From contig DUEJ01000122.1 of assembly GCA_011192175.1 (NCBI GenBank), positions 1 through 39,257 on the forward strand: DNA of 39,257 nt, written 5' to 3'. The notes under the pieces are model-generated. The model ran no database searches, had not been told where the DNA came from, and was given only the letters and a program-made list of their open reading frames with translations. The DNA comes from Thermoflexia bacterium (GTDB taxonomy: Bacteria; Chloroflexota; Anaerolineae; B4-G1; SLSP01). How positions within the stretch are numbered: the stretch's first letter is position 1; each line of letters starts with the position of its first letter. The translations under genes were made by a program, and so were the position numbers. Positions 1 to 9,050 of this stretch are shown in pieces.

Positions 1-63
1 AGATAGTTTTAGACGAGCTCCCGGCGCCGGAGAAAGCAACTGTCTAGGCGGAGTTGGAATCGC

Positions 64-100
64 AGTCCCGGAGGCCTTCAACCTCCGGGACTTTTTGCGT
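64..100 (+). terminator. Rho-independent terminator (agtcccggagg...cctccgggact ttttg)
   Basis: 11-bp perfect stem followed by TTTTT; ends an upstream transcript outside the window. Confidence 0.75.
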
Positions 101-214
101 GGTGAGAGTGGTGGTTTGGCGGGGCGTCTTTCTTAGTGAGCCAAGTTTCTTGCTTCCTCTTTGAATCGAGATTATAATTTAATCATAATCCGGGTAGGGG
201 AAGGAGGCCGAGCC

Positions 215-1468
215 ATGCAAGAGCCACTTTGGTTAAGATACCTGCTGCTGGGGAGCATATTCTCCTGGTTGCTGGGTGGCTGTGGATTATTAGCAAAGGG
301 CGTATTCCCCGTACATTCTCCTCCCGGCGCTACCGCGTCAGTGGAACAGGCTTCTCCCACTCCGTTCGCGCCACCCTTTGTGGCGGATCTTGAACCACCG
401 GTGGGGTTTGAGATCACCGTCATTGTCAAAGAGCTGCACGAGCCGCGTATGATGGCGCTAGGGCCAGAGGGTTGGATTTATGTGGTCGAGAGGATCGCGA
501 GCCGGGCGCGGCAAGGCCGGGTTTCGCGTTTTGATCCGCAGAGTAGGGTGTTGGAAGAGGTGGTTGCTGACGGGTTGCGTAATCCCTCTGGATTGGCTTT
601 TGATGCGGCCTGGGACCTCTATGTGGCGGATGAAGATCGGGTGGTGCGCTATGCTTATGAATATAATGAGTGCCTGGAGAAGAAAAAGTTTGTCAATGTG
701 GCCGAACCGGTAATCTCCAATTTGCCGGCGGGGAGAGGGCACTCCACCCGGACCATTCTCTTTAGCCCTGACTATACGGCGTTATTGGTCTCCATTGGCT
801 CTTCGTGCAACGTGTGCGAGGAGCGAGATGGGCGGCGGGCAACGGTCATGCGCTATCCGGTAGCTTACATAACTTCCACACGGGGACTGACCAGCCGGAT
901 CACCGAGGCGGAGGGAGAAATCTATGTGGCCGGCGTGCGGAATGCGGTGGGTTTGGCTTTCCACCCCGACACTGAGGAACTTTGGCTGACTAATTGTGAG
1001 CGCACTTGGTTGGGGGATACGCTGCCGCCGGAGAGTATCTACAAGATCGCGGCGCAGAGCGACCTGGGGTGGCCCGGCTGTCATGCCGGTGTCATCATCG
1101 ATCCGGATTTCGGTGACAAAGACGCCTGCCGTGGTATGATAACTCCTACGGTGACGTTGCCGGCCCACGTCAAGCCGTTGGGCCTGGAATTCTACACTGG
1201 TAAGCAGTTCCCGGTGGAGTACCAGGGAGGTCTCTTCGTGGCGTTATCCGGCTCCTGGAGCCGTAGCATTCCGCGAGGGTATGAGATAGTGCATATTCCC
1301 ATCGCTGCGGATGGAGAGCCAGAAACTTTTGTGCGCGGTTGGTTACGACCAGACCACACGCACACCGGCCGGCCGGTGGATATTGTCACCGGTGTGGATG
1401 GGTCTCTCTTTATCTCTGATGAGAAGAAAGGCGTTATTTATCAACTCTCTTACTTGGGTGAGCCATAA
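215..1468 (+). CDS. Sorbosone/PQQ-dependent glucose dehydrogenase-like beta-propeller lipoprotein
   Basis: ORF with ATG at 215 after an aaggagg RBS; lipobox LLGGC; repeats such as GFEITVIVKELHEPRMMALGPEGWIYVVE and NPSGLAFD typical of this family. Confidence 0.75.
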   Translation: MQEPLWLRYLLLGSIFSWLLGGCGLLAKGVFPVHSPPGATASVEQASPTPFAPPFVADLEPPVGFEITVIVKELHEPRMMALGPEGWIYVVERIASRARQGRVSRFDPQSRVLEEVVADGLRNPSGLAFDAAWDLYVADEDRVVRYAYEYNECLEKKKFVNVAEPVISNLPAGRGHSTRTILFSPDYTALLVSIGSSCNVCEERDGRRATVMRYPVAYITSTRGLTSRITEAEGEIYVAGVRNAVGLAFHPDTEELWLTNCERTWLGDTLPPESIYKIAAQSDLGWPGCHAGVIIDPDFGDKDACRGMITPTVTLPAHVKPLGLEFYTGKQFPVEYQGGLFVALSGSWSRSIPRGYEIVHIPIAADGEPETFVRGWLRPDHTHTGRPVDIVTGVDGSLFISDEKKGVIYQLSYLGEP

Positions 1469-1500
1469 GAGTGCTAGGTGGGGAGATAGAAGGAGGGGTA

Positions 1501-2037
1501 ATGTCAATTTTTGATATTCTCTTGATTTTGGTAGGTTTAGGGATGGTAGCGTTAGGTGCCTACCGCCGTTTTATCGGGTCCCTATTCTTGCTAGTCGGGG
1601 CCTACGTGGCGTCGTTATCAGCGGCTATTATTTATGAGCAGGCCGCTTATGGCCTCTCCGCCATAGGCAAGGGAGCGCATTGGTTTGAAGGGGTGGTCTT
1701 CATAGTGCTCTATTTTCTCATTTTCACCATCTTCTTCATCGTGAGCCTCTTTACTTACTCCGATACCTCACTCCCTCAGTTGCGTTTTTTAGATCCGCTC
1801 TTGGGGGCGGTGGGCGGCTTGGTGCCGGCCGCGATTAGCATGGCGATGCTCTGGGTCGGATTTAATTTTATAGTGAGTGAGTATTGGGAGCCTTATACTT
1901 CGTACACAAATTTATATAACTTTCACACTGGGGCCAGGTTGGGACCGCTTGTGCGGCAGATGCTCTCTTTTTATTTGCCCTTGCTCTATCCTTTCTTCTG
2001 GATAAGCGGTTTACCGCCTGTTTTCTTGAACTGGTAA
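1501..2037 (+). CDS. CvpA-family-like membrane protein
   Basis: Four-helix hydrophobic profile, FDILLILVGLGMVALGAYRRFIGSL start and FLDPLLGAVGGLVPAAIS motif; ATG after aaggagggg. Confidence 0.65.
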   Translation: MSIFDILLILVGLGMVALGAYRRFIGSLFLLVGAYVASLSAAIIYEQAAYGLSAIGKGAHWFEGVVFIVLYFLIFTIFFIVSLFTYSDTSLPQLRFLDPLLGAVGGLVPAAISMAMLWVGFNFIVSEYWEPYTSYTNLYNFHTGARLGPLVRQMLSFYLPLLYPFFWISGLPPVFLNW

Positions 2038-2091
2038 CTTCCGACTCTCAACATTTGGCTTTCGACATTCGACTTTAAGTTTGAGGTGTTT

Positions 2092-2655
2092 ATGTTAGGT
2101 GTCTTAGACGTATTTATGATTCTATTGTGGTTAGCAGTAGTCATTTGGGGGCTTTCCCGTCAGACTATAGGAACCTTGATCTCTGGGGGGGGATTTTATC
2201 TAGCTCTGATCCTGGCGGGGACATTAGATTTAACGATCAGTCGGGCGCATAGCTTCGGGATGAAGACCGTCCTGGCTCTCTGGGGAACGACACGCTCCAT
2301 CCGCTTATTGGAAGTTATAATATTCTCTATGGTTAGCGGCGGGGTCTTTGTGATTTATCATCTGATCTTCTACCTGGCGCAGGAAGAAAGGAGCTATCCC
2401 GAATTTGGGATTATTGACAATATATTGGGCGGTGTGCTCGGAGCGCTGCTGGGATTGGTAATGGTCGCCTTGTTCGCTAATCTCTGGTGGTTAGCAGCTA
2501 GCGTTCCCTGGTCGCCGTATAATTTGCAACAAGGCATGTTAGCTAGCTATCAAGCCAGTCTACTGGCCCCTCAACTACGAGGGGTATTACGTATCTTTAA
2601 CAGAACCCTGCTCCCTTTTTTCTTCTACCAACATCCGCCCGTGTTTTTCCCCTGA
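2092..2655 (+). CDS. CvpA-family-like membrane protein, paralogue of the preceding gene
   Basis: Same layout as 1501-2037 (LDVFMILLWLAVVIWGLSRQTIGTL ... GIIDNILGGVLGALLGLVMV). Confidence 0.6.
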   Translation: MLGVLDVFMILLWLAVVIWGLSRQTIGTLISGGGFYLALILAGTLDLTISRAHSFGMKTVLALWGTTRSIRLLEVIIFSMVSGGVFVIYHLIFYLAQEERSYPEFGIIDNILGGVLGALLGLVMVALFANLWWLAASVPWSPYNLQQGMLASYQASLLAPQLRGVLRIFNRTLLPFFFYQHPPVFFP

Positions 2656-2736
2656 ACTACCCATCTCCAGCCCCTGTTTACTCGCCCACTCGCTGACTCT
2701 CCTACTCGCTCACTCGCTTTATCACTTTGAGGAAAG

Positions 2737-5151
2737 ATGAATCGTCATTGGGAAACATTAGAATATCCGAAGATTTTAGCACGTTTGGCCCGCCACGCCG
2801 ATTTTTCCGCCGGGGTGGAGTTGGCCTTGAATTTGGAGCCAGCTTCTGAGTATCGGGAGATGCGGGAACGGCTTGAGCTTACCCGCGAGGCCCGGCTGCT
2901 CTTGGAGGCGCGGCCGGATTTCGTATTGGGCGGTATCCATGATATCCGCCCGGCAGTGGCGGAGGCGCGACGGGGTCTGGTTTTGGAGACCGGGGTCTTG
3001 ATGGAAGTCTGGCAGACGCTTCTGGGAGCGCAGCGTATCGCTCGTATTTTGAAACGCTTGGAGCTGCAATTTCCCGGCTTGGCCGCTATTGCGGCCCGGA
3101 TTATTCCGCAGAGGGCACTCACCACGGCAATTGACGCTATTTTGGATAAACGCGGCGTGGTGCGGGATGCTGCTTCGCCAGAGTTGGTCCGCATTAGACG
3201 GAAGTTCCAAGTTGCTCAAGCTAGTATCCAGCAAAAACTGGAGCGGATGATCACTTCTTCCTCTGTATCCCGTTATCTGCAAGAGGCGGTGATCACGCGC
3301 CGCGCGGGACGCTACGTCCTCCCGGTGCAGGCTAACTACAAGGGGAAAGTGGAGGGCATTGTGCATGATCGCTCTTCCAGCGGCGTGACCTATTTCATGG
3401 AACCGTTGGCGGTAGTTGACCTTAACAATGAACTGCGGGAGCTGGTGCTCGCCGAGGAAGCAGAAATTCACCGGTTGCTCTCCATGTTGACGTGGCAGGT
3501 TGGGGCGGTCGGGGATGAGCTGGCGGCCACGATCGTCGCCTTGGCGGAACTCGACTTGATTTTGGCGCGGGCGCGTTACGCGGAAGAGCTCGACGCCACC
3601 GTTCCGGAGATCATTCCGATTCCCGCGTTACCGCCACGGGTTGCAGGTGCCAATCTGCACTCCCAGACGGTGGTGCGTTTGCGCGCGGCGCGGCACCCGC
3701 TCTTGGACCCGGAAGAGGTGGTGCCGGTGGATGCTGTGCTTACTGACGAGACCCATATTTTGATCATCACCGGCCCCAACACCGGCGGCAAAACGGTGAC
3801 GCTCAAGACCGTGGGCTTGTTGGTCTTGATGGCGCAGGCCGGGATGCACCTCCCGGTAGCTGCCGGCTCGGCGCTTTCCTCCTTTAGAGAAATTTACGTT
3901 GATATTGGTGACGAACAATCCATTGAGCAGAACCTTTCTACCTTTTCATCACATCTCACCAATATCATCTCTTTTCAGGAGCAAGCGGATCATCGCTCCC
4001 TGGTGCTCTTGGATGAACTGGGCGCGGGAACCGATCCCGCCGAAGGCTCCGCGTTGGCGCGCGCGCTGTTGGAGGCGCTCCGCGAGCAACGTTGCACGGC
4101 TCTGGTAGCCACTCACTACCCCGAACTTAAGCTCTATGCCAACGATACGCCGGGGGTTTGCAATGCCTCCATGGAATTTGATACCGAGACCCTGGAGCCG
4201 ACTTACCAGCTGACCATCGGTCTGCCTGGGCGTTCCAATGCGTTTGCCATCGCGCGGCGTTTGGGGTTATCTGAAGTGGTGGTGCAAGCAGCTGCGGGGA
4301 TGCTTTCTGGCGAGGCCTTGCGGGCAGATGAGATGTTAGATGATCTGCATACCCTGCGCATCCAGGCGGCCCAAGCGCGCGATGAGGAGCGGCGGGCGCA
4401 ACAGAGCGCGGAGGTGCAAGCCGCTGAGTTACGGGAGCGCTTACGTGATATCGAAGCAGAACGGCGGGAGATTTTGGAGCAGGCCGCGGAACAAGCAGCG
4501 CTGGAGTTGGACGCCTTGCGCCAGCAGATCCGCGATCTGCGGCGCCGGGCGCAGCTTGGCTTTGCGACCAGCGTAATGGCCAAGGAATCCCTCGTCGAAT
4601 TGGCGGCTGAAGTGGAAGAATTGGAAGCGGAGCTGCCCCAACCAGAGCGGAGCTCGTTGGCAGCTGAGATTTCTTTCTTAGCAGAATCCGAGCCACGCAG
4701 GAGGTTGAGGGTAGGAGATACCGTACAGGTGCTCTCTTGGGGGATGGAAGGGAAAATCATCAGCATCTCTGGTGCTGAAGTGGAGGTGCAGGCCGGCGCC
4801 CTCCGTACACGGGTGGCGCTGGACGCGGTGTCCCTGGTGGCGCGTGAACCAGAGCCGTCCCCGCCTGAGTGCATTACTACCGATATCCCGCGTCCCAATT
4901 CGCCGGGTGTGGAGCTGGACTTGCGCGGGATGCGGGCGCTGGAAGCCCGCCACCAGTTAGCGCGTTACCTGGATGCTGCCGCGCTGACCGATCTCCCCTG
5001 GGCGCGGATCATCCATGGTAAAGGCACGGGGGTATTACGTCAGGAGGTGCGGAATTTTCTAGCGCAATGCTCACTGGTGACTTCTTACCAATCCGCCCCG
5101 GCCCGTGAGGGGGGCGAGGGAGTGACGATTGCGAAGCTGGCGCAGGGCTAA
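2737..5151 (+). CDS. mutS2: Endonuclease MutS2 with C-terminal Smr domain
   Basis: Walker A GPNTGGKTVTLKTVGL, Walker B LVLLDELGAGTDP, Smr motifs LDLRG and HGKGTGVLR. Confidence 0.97.
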   Translation: MNRHWETLEYPKILARLARHADFSAGVELALNLEPASEYREMRERLELTREARLLLEARPDFVLGGIHDIRPAVAEARRGLVLETGVLMEVWQTLLGAQRIARILKRLELQFPGLAAIAARIIPQRALTTAIDAILDKRGVVRDAASPELVRIRRKFQVAQASIQQKLERMITSSSVSRYLQEAVITRRAGRYVLPVQANYKGKVEGIVHDRSSSGVTYFMEPLAVVDLNNELRELVLAEEAEIHRLLSMLTWQVGAVGDELAATIVALAELDLILARARYAEELDATVPEIIPIPALPPRVAGANLHSQTVVRLRAARHPLLDPEEVVPVDAVLTDETHILIITGPNTGGKTVTLKTVGLLVLMAQAGMHLPVAAGSALSSFREIYVDIGDEQSIEQNLSTFSSHLTNIISFQEQADHRSLVLLDELGAGTDPAEGSALARALLEALREQRCTALVATHYPELKLYANDTPGVCNASMEFDTETLEPTYQLTIGLPGRSNAFAIARRLGLSEVVVQAAAGMLSGEALRADEMLDDLHTLRIQAAQARDEERRAQQSAEVQAAELRERLRDIEAERREILEQAAEQAALELDALRQQIRDLRRRAQLGFATSVMAKESLVELAAEVEELEAELPQPERSSLAAEISFLAESEPRRRLRVGDTVQVLSWGMEGKIISISGAEVEVQAGALRTRVALDAVSLVAREPEPSPPECITTDIPRPNSPGVELDLRGMRALEARHQLARYLDAAALTDLPWARIIHGKGTGVLRQEVRNFLAQCSLVTSYQSAPAREGGEGVTIAKLAQG

Positions 5152-5159
5152 CTAGCAAG

Positions 5160-5192
5160 CAAAAAGGGGCAGCATTAGCTGCCCCTTTTTGG
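5160..5192. terminator. Bidirectional terminator between mutS2 and fmdB-like gene
   Basis: aaaaaggggcagcattagctgcccctttttg. Confidence 0.85.
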
Positions 5193-5206
5193 TCAGTGCG
5201 ATCTTG

Positions 5207-5515
5207 TTACTCACTATCAGTCGCTGGAGAAGTGGAATCTGAGTTTGTCTTCGAACTTGAGTCTGAGGAGCTCTCTGCGCTTTTAACTTTTGATTTATCT
5301 TTAGTTTGTCGATCTCCGGGTAGCGCCGTTGAAGATTTGGCACGATTATCGGTGACATAAAAACCGGAGCCTTTGAAAATGATCCCGGCAGGTTGAATCA
5401 AACGGATAACCTCCCCCGCACATTCTGGACAGCTCTTGACAGGTGGTTCTGAAAAACGTTGACGACGTTCAAAGCGTAGTCCACACTCGTTACATTTATA
5501 TTCGTATAGCGGCAT
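5207..5515 (-). CDS. FmdB-family zinc ribbon protein with Ser-rich tail
   Basis: MPLYEYKCNECGLRFERRQRFSEPPVKSCPECAGEVIRLI. Confidence 0.92.
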   Translation of the reverse strand: MPLYEYKCNECGLRFERRQRFSEPPVKSCPECAGEVIRLIQPAGIIFKGSGFYVTDNRAKSSTALPGDRQTKDKSKVKSAESSSDSSSKTNSDSTSPATDSE

Positions 5516-5656
5516 TGAAATTACCTCCTGAAGCCTACTCCATCTGAGCCATTATAAGTCATTTGTGGTAGTTGGCAAGAGCGCATCCAGAGATTTGCAG
5601 CTGGTTTGACAAACTTTCGCTTTCCGCTATCATAGCGCCGGTATGGGCTGGTAAGG

Positions 5657-5803
5657 TCAGCCGATGATCGAGAGGTGCTGAGGGCTGGGGGCTGTGCGGC
5701 AGAGTCCTCCGAACCCCGCCAGGTCCGGAAGGAAGCAACGGTAAGGTACGACTTCTGGGTGTCGCAGTTTTCTGGCTTTCAGTACCTCTCGGAAATCGGC
5801 TGA
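5657..5803 (+). ncRNA. ffs: Signal recognition particle RNA (4.5S-like)
   Basis: Conserved domain IV core gaaccccgccaggtccggaaggaagcaacggtaagg; closing helix tcagccgat..cgagaggtgctga / tcagtacctctcg..atcggctga. Confidence 0.93.
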
Positions 5804-5821
5804 GTGCAAGAGAGGCCCACA

Positions 5822-5856
5822 AGGGGCGATGGGAATCTCTATCGCCCCTTTTTTTC
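5822..5856 (+). terminator. Terminator of SRP RNA
   Basis: aggggcgat gggaatctct atcgcccc ttttttt. Confidence 0.88.
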
Positions 5857-5895
5857 TTGGAGGAGATACTTGCTAGCTCTAAAATTGGCGGAGGC

Positions 5896-7266
5896 ATGAG
5901 ACGGCGGAATCGCGGACTAGCTTTGTTAGCATTGTTGGCCTTAACTGGATTGGCGGCTGGCTATCGGGCTACGCAGCTTCCCATCACGTTAGTGCTAGCT
6001 GGCGAGTCTAGGGAGATCTACACACATCAGCCGACCGTTGAGTTACTCTTAGCCGATCTGGAAATTCCCTTGCGTGAAGAGGATTGGCTTTCCCCGTCCC
6101 CTGAGACCCTCTTGACTGCCGGGATGACGGTGCAGCTCACCCCGGCGCGCCCGGTGCTCTTCATGGTAGATGGGCGCGAGTATCTGCGCTACGTGCATGG
6201 AGGGAGTCCGGCGGACCTGTTGGCAGAGGAAGCTATTTATCTGCGGCCACATGATACCTTTATGGTGCGTTCCCCCCTGGCCAGCGATCCCCCCGGGACG
6301 CGCTTCCGCTTGGTGGTGGATAGAGCTCTGCCGGTGGTGCTAGTTGCCGGAGCTGTGCAGACCACCTTTTACACCAGCGCGGCTACGGTGGGGGAGGCGT
6401 TACTGCGCAAGGGTATTGAGCTCTATCGCGCTGACCGGCTCTTCCCTGCGCCAAGCACGCCGGTGCAAAGCGGGATACGCATTCGCTTGGAGCGTTCGGT
6501 GCCTGTGCGCGTACAGATTGATGGGCATACTATCCGCACGCGCACGCATCGTGACCGGGTAGGGGAGGTCCTGGCGGATTTGGGTATTCTCCTCAACGGA
6601 TTGGATTACACTACTCCGGCATTGACGGCGACTCTGGGCGAAAATACCGAAATCCGGGTGCATCGGGTGACGGAGAGCATCTTGGTTGAACAAAGTCCGA
6701 TTCCTTTTGAGGCTGTTTGGCGACCCGATCCTAATATGGAATTGGATCATCGGGGCATCACGCAAGAAGGTGAACCGGGGGTGCTAGAGCACCGGATTAG
6801 ATTGCGTTATGATGATGGCGAGCTGGTGGAGCGAAGAGTAGAGGGCGAGCTGGTGGTGCAAGCGGCCGTTGATCGAGTGATGGGCTATGGCACCAAAGTA
6901 GTGGTGCGTTCCCTGGAGACTCCCAGCGGCGTGGTGGAATACTGGCGCGTTTTTCGCGTGCTAGCCACTTCGTATAGCGCCGCCACAGCCGGTGTTCCTA
7001 AGAGTTCTTTATCTTATGGCTATACGGCTACCGGAGTCAAGATGCGTGATGGGATTGTAGCCGTGGACCCCTACATGATCAGCTTGGGCACTAATCTTTA
7101 TATCCCGGGTTATGGATTAGGATTGGCTGCCGATACTGGCGGGTCCATTGGCGGCAAACGGATAGATTTAGGTTATAGTGATGAACATTTGCAACTCTGG
7201 TATTCTTGGGTTGATGTTTACCTATTGACCCCGGTACCAGGGCAGATTAACTATTTAGGCCCATAA
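5896..7266 (+). CDS. DUF348/G5/3D-domain cell-wall protein (YabE/Rpf-like)
   Basis: Repeated DUF348-type units, G5 region (LRYDDGELVERRVEGELVVQAAVDRVMGYGTK), C-terminal 3D domain (ATSYSAA...GVKMRDGIVAVDPYMISLGTNLYIPGYG...ADTGG). Confidence 0.88.
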   Translation: MRRRNRGLALLALLALTGLAAGYRATQLPITLVLAGESREIYTHQPTVELLLADLEIPLREEDWLSPSPETLLTAGMTVQLTPARPVLFMVDGREYLRYVHGGSPADLLAEEAIYLRPHDTFMVRSPLASDPPGTRFRLVVDRALPVVLVAGAVQTTFYTSAATVGEALLRKGIELYRADRLFPAPSTPVQSGIRIRLERSVPVRVQIDGHTIRTRTHRDRVGEVLADLGILLNGLDYTTPALTATLGENTEIRVHRVTESILVEQSPIPFEAVWRPDPNMELDHRGITQEGEPGVLEHRIRLRYDDGELVERRVEGELVVQAAVDRVMGYGTKVVVRSLETPSGVVEYWRVFRVLATSYSAATAGVPKSSLSYGYTATGVKMRDGIVAVDPYMISLGTNLYIPGYGLGLAADTGGSIGGKRIDLGYSDEHLQLWYSWVDVYLLTPVPGQINYLGP

Positions 7267-7269
7267 GAA

Positions 7270-8151
7270 ATGGCTCTAGAGCTAGAGAATCCCCGCCATA
7301 TTTTAGCTCGCTATGGATTGCATCCTCGCCGTTCATTGGGGCAGAATTTCCTCGTTCACCCTACGGCCCCGGGGCGCATCGCCGCCGGGGCGGAGATTGG
7401 GCCAGAAGATACGGTGCTAGAGGTAGGCGCCGGGGTGGGGACCTTGACTGCGGCGCTCGCCGAGCAGGCCAAACGGGTAATCGCCGTGGAGACCGATCCA
7501 CAACTGGTGTCGGTATTGCGGGCGGAGTTGGGCGCGCGCGAGAACGTGGAGATTGTGCCGGGTGATATTCTGGAACTAGATCCGGTCGATTTGTTAGGAG
7601 TAACCCCTGCGGAATCCGCTCCTTTGTGGGGGGAGCGGATTGAAAATTACTTGGTGGTAGCCAATCTACCTTATTACATCACCTCGGCAGTTATCCGGCA
7701 CTTGCTAGAAGCGGAGATTCGACCGGCGCGGATGGTCTTTACCGTTCAATATGAGGTGGCTAAACGGATGGTCGCCGCTGACGGCAAGCTGAGTATCTTG
7801 GCCCTCAGTCTCTATTTTTACGGCAAACCAGAGTACCTCTTTCGGCTCAAGCGGGGCGCTTTCTATCCTGCCCCTCGGGTAGATTCGGCGGTAGTGCGCT
7901 TGGATCTGTATAGAGAACCACCGCTAGTTCTCCCTGGGGTTGAAATTTTCTTTCGGGTTGTGCGGGCCGGGTTTGCCCAGCGGCGCAAACAGTTGCGGAA
8001 TACATTGGCGGCTGGTCTACAGCTGGCTCCCCAATCCGTTGAGGAAGCATTTGCCGGCCTGGACGTTTCATATACTCGCCGTGCTGAAACTCTTGCTCTA
8101 GAAGAATGGGAAGCCGTGATTCAAGCATTATATCCGCTCTTACAGGCCTGA
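7270..8151 (+). CDS. rsmA: 16S rRNA (adenine1518/1519-N6)-dimethyltransferase
   Basis: RRSLGQNFLV, VLEVGAGVGTLT, VANLPYYITSAV, FTVQYEVAKRM, FYPAPRVDSAVVRL, FAQRRKQLRNTL. Confidence 0.97.
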   Translation: MALELENPRHILARYGLHPRRSLGQNFLVHPTAPGRIAAGAEIGPEDTVLEVGAGVGTLTAALAEQAKRVIAVETDPQLVSVLRAELGARENVEIVPGDILELDPVDLLGVTPAESAPLWGERIENYLVVANLPYYITSAVIRHLLEAEIRPARMVFTVQYEVAKRMVAADGKLSILALSLYFYGKPEYLFRLKRGAFYPAPRVDSAVVRLDLYREPPLVLPGVEIFFRVVRAGFAQRRKQLRNTLAAGLQLAPQSVEEAFAGLDVSYTRRAETLALEEWEAVIQALYPLLQA

Positions 8152-8259
8152 TTTTCATCACTGGTGGCATAAGTTGAACAATAATTTGCTTTTTGGAGCC
8201 TTCTCGGATAGTATAAAGTAAGTTGATGAATGTTTCTTGGGTTTCTGGGATGGAGAAAG

Positions 8260-8964
8260 ATGATGCGGCGGATAAAGTGGGTCTGGTTGATAGTGGTAAT
8301 AGTGCTGGTGGGAGTGCGCTGTAGTGGCGAGGCGATCCCCACGGGTGTCGTAGCTCCTCAGAATGGAAAAGAAGCAGTGGCAACATTGTCACCCACGCTG
8401 ACTTCTTCCTCTCCAGAGAACGTCATCCCCATGATCGGATTTGAAGGCTCCGAGATTGTTCACGTGGGCGAGCGCACTTTATTGAACGTGAAGATTTGGG
8501 GGACGTATCCAATCAGCGAGCTGACCCTGGAGATCAGAATTTCCTTAGACTCTCTCCAGATCAATACGCCTGCCGGCCTCACCAATCAAGTTGTGATTCC
8601 GGAAAATTTCCCTCAGAGTGCAGAGATCAAACGTAATGAAGTGGATGCGGAGGGTATATTACATTATCAGGTGAGTGGGTTAGGGGAGAGCATGATTCCT
8701 AATGGGGTGCTATTAATCATTCCTCTGATCCCGCGCCAAGCTGGGATTGGGTTGGTGGAACCTTTGGAAGCGCGAGTGACCACTGTGAACGGTGAGCCTA
8801 TTCCGGTACAGATAGCTTCTGCGTGGCTCTTGGAAATCCAAAATAGTTCTGCCGCCGCGCCCACTCGATATCCCCTGCTCTGGATGGCGAAGTTGGTACC
8901 GGGTTGCTTGTCTAGCACCGCCCCGGGTATTTGGAGAAGAGCAACCGCAGAGTTCATAGATTAA
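8260..8964 (+). CDS. Putative secreted/lipoprotein with cohesin-like domain
   Basis: N-terminal hydrophobic segment with Cys (VLVGVRCSGE), then VHVGERTLLNVKIWGTYPISELTLEIRISLDSLQI resembling cohesin-type beta sandwich. Confidence 0.5.
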   Translation: MMRRIKWVWLIVVIVLVGVRCSGEAIPTGVVAPQNGKEAVATLSPTLTSSSPENVIPMIGFEGSEIVHVGERTLLNVKIWGTYPISELTLEIRISLDSLQINTPAGLTNQVVIPENFPQSAEIKRNEVDAEGILHYQVSGLGESMIPNGVLLIIPLIPRQAGIGLVEPLEARVTTVNGEPIPVQIASAWLLEIQNSSAAAPTRYPLLWMAKLVPGCLSSTAPGIWRRATAEFID

Positions 8965-8997
8965 GAGCGTCGTAGCTCCAGGCAATTGCGTACACCC

Positions 8998-9029
8998 AAA
9001 AACGCCCCTTTTATCAGGGGCGTTTTTTG
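8998..9029. terminator. Bidirectional terminator
   Basis: aaaaacgcccctttta tcaggggcgttttttg. Confidence 0.85.
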
Positions 9030-9050
9030 ATGGAATAGCTAAAGATTAGC

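Noticed and set aside
1-63. Possible end of an upstream CDS or a riboswitch
   Set aside because: Short, no recognisable motif; only the following terminator is supported
2745-5151. Long antisense/alternate-frame ORFs over mutS2 (e.g. 2776-3471, 4127-4696, 4203-4898)
   Set aside because: Shadow ORFs of a GC-rich gene; low-complexity Arg/Ser/Ala-rich translations, no family motifs
5559-5897. 112-aa minus ORF across the SRP RNA
   Set aside because: Antisense to a well-supported structured RNA; no motifs
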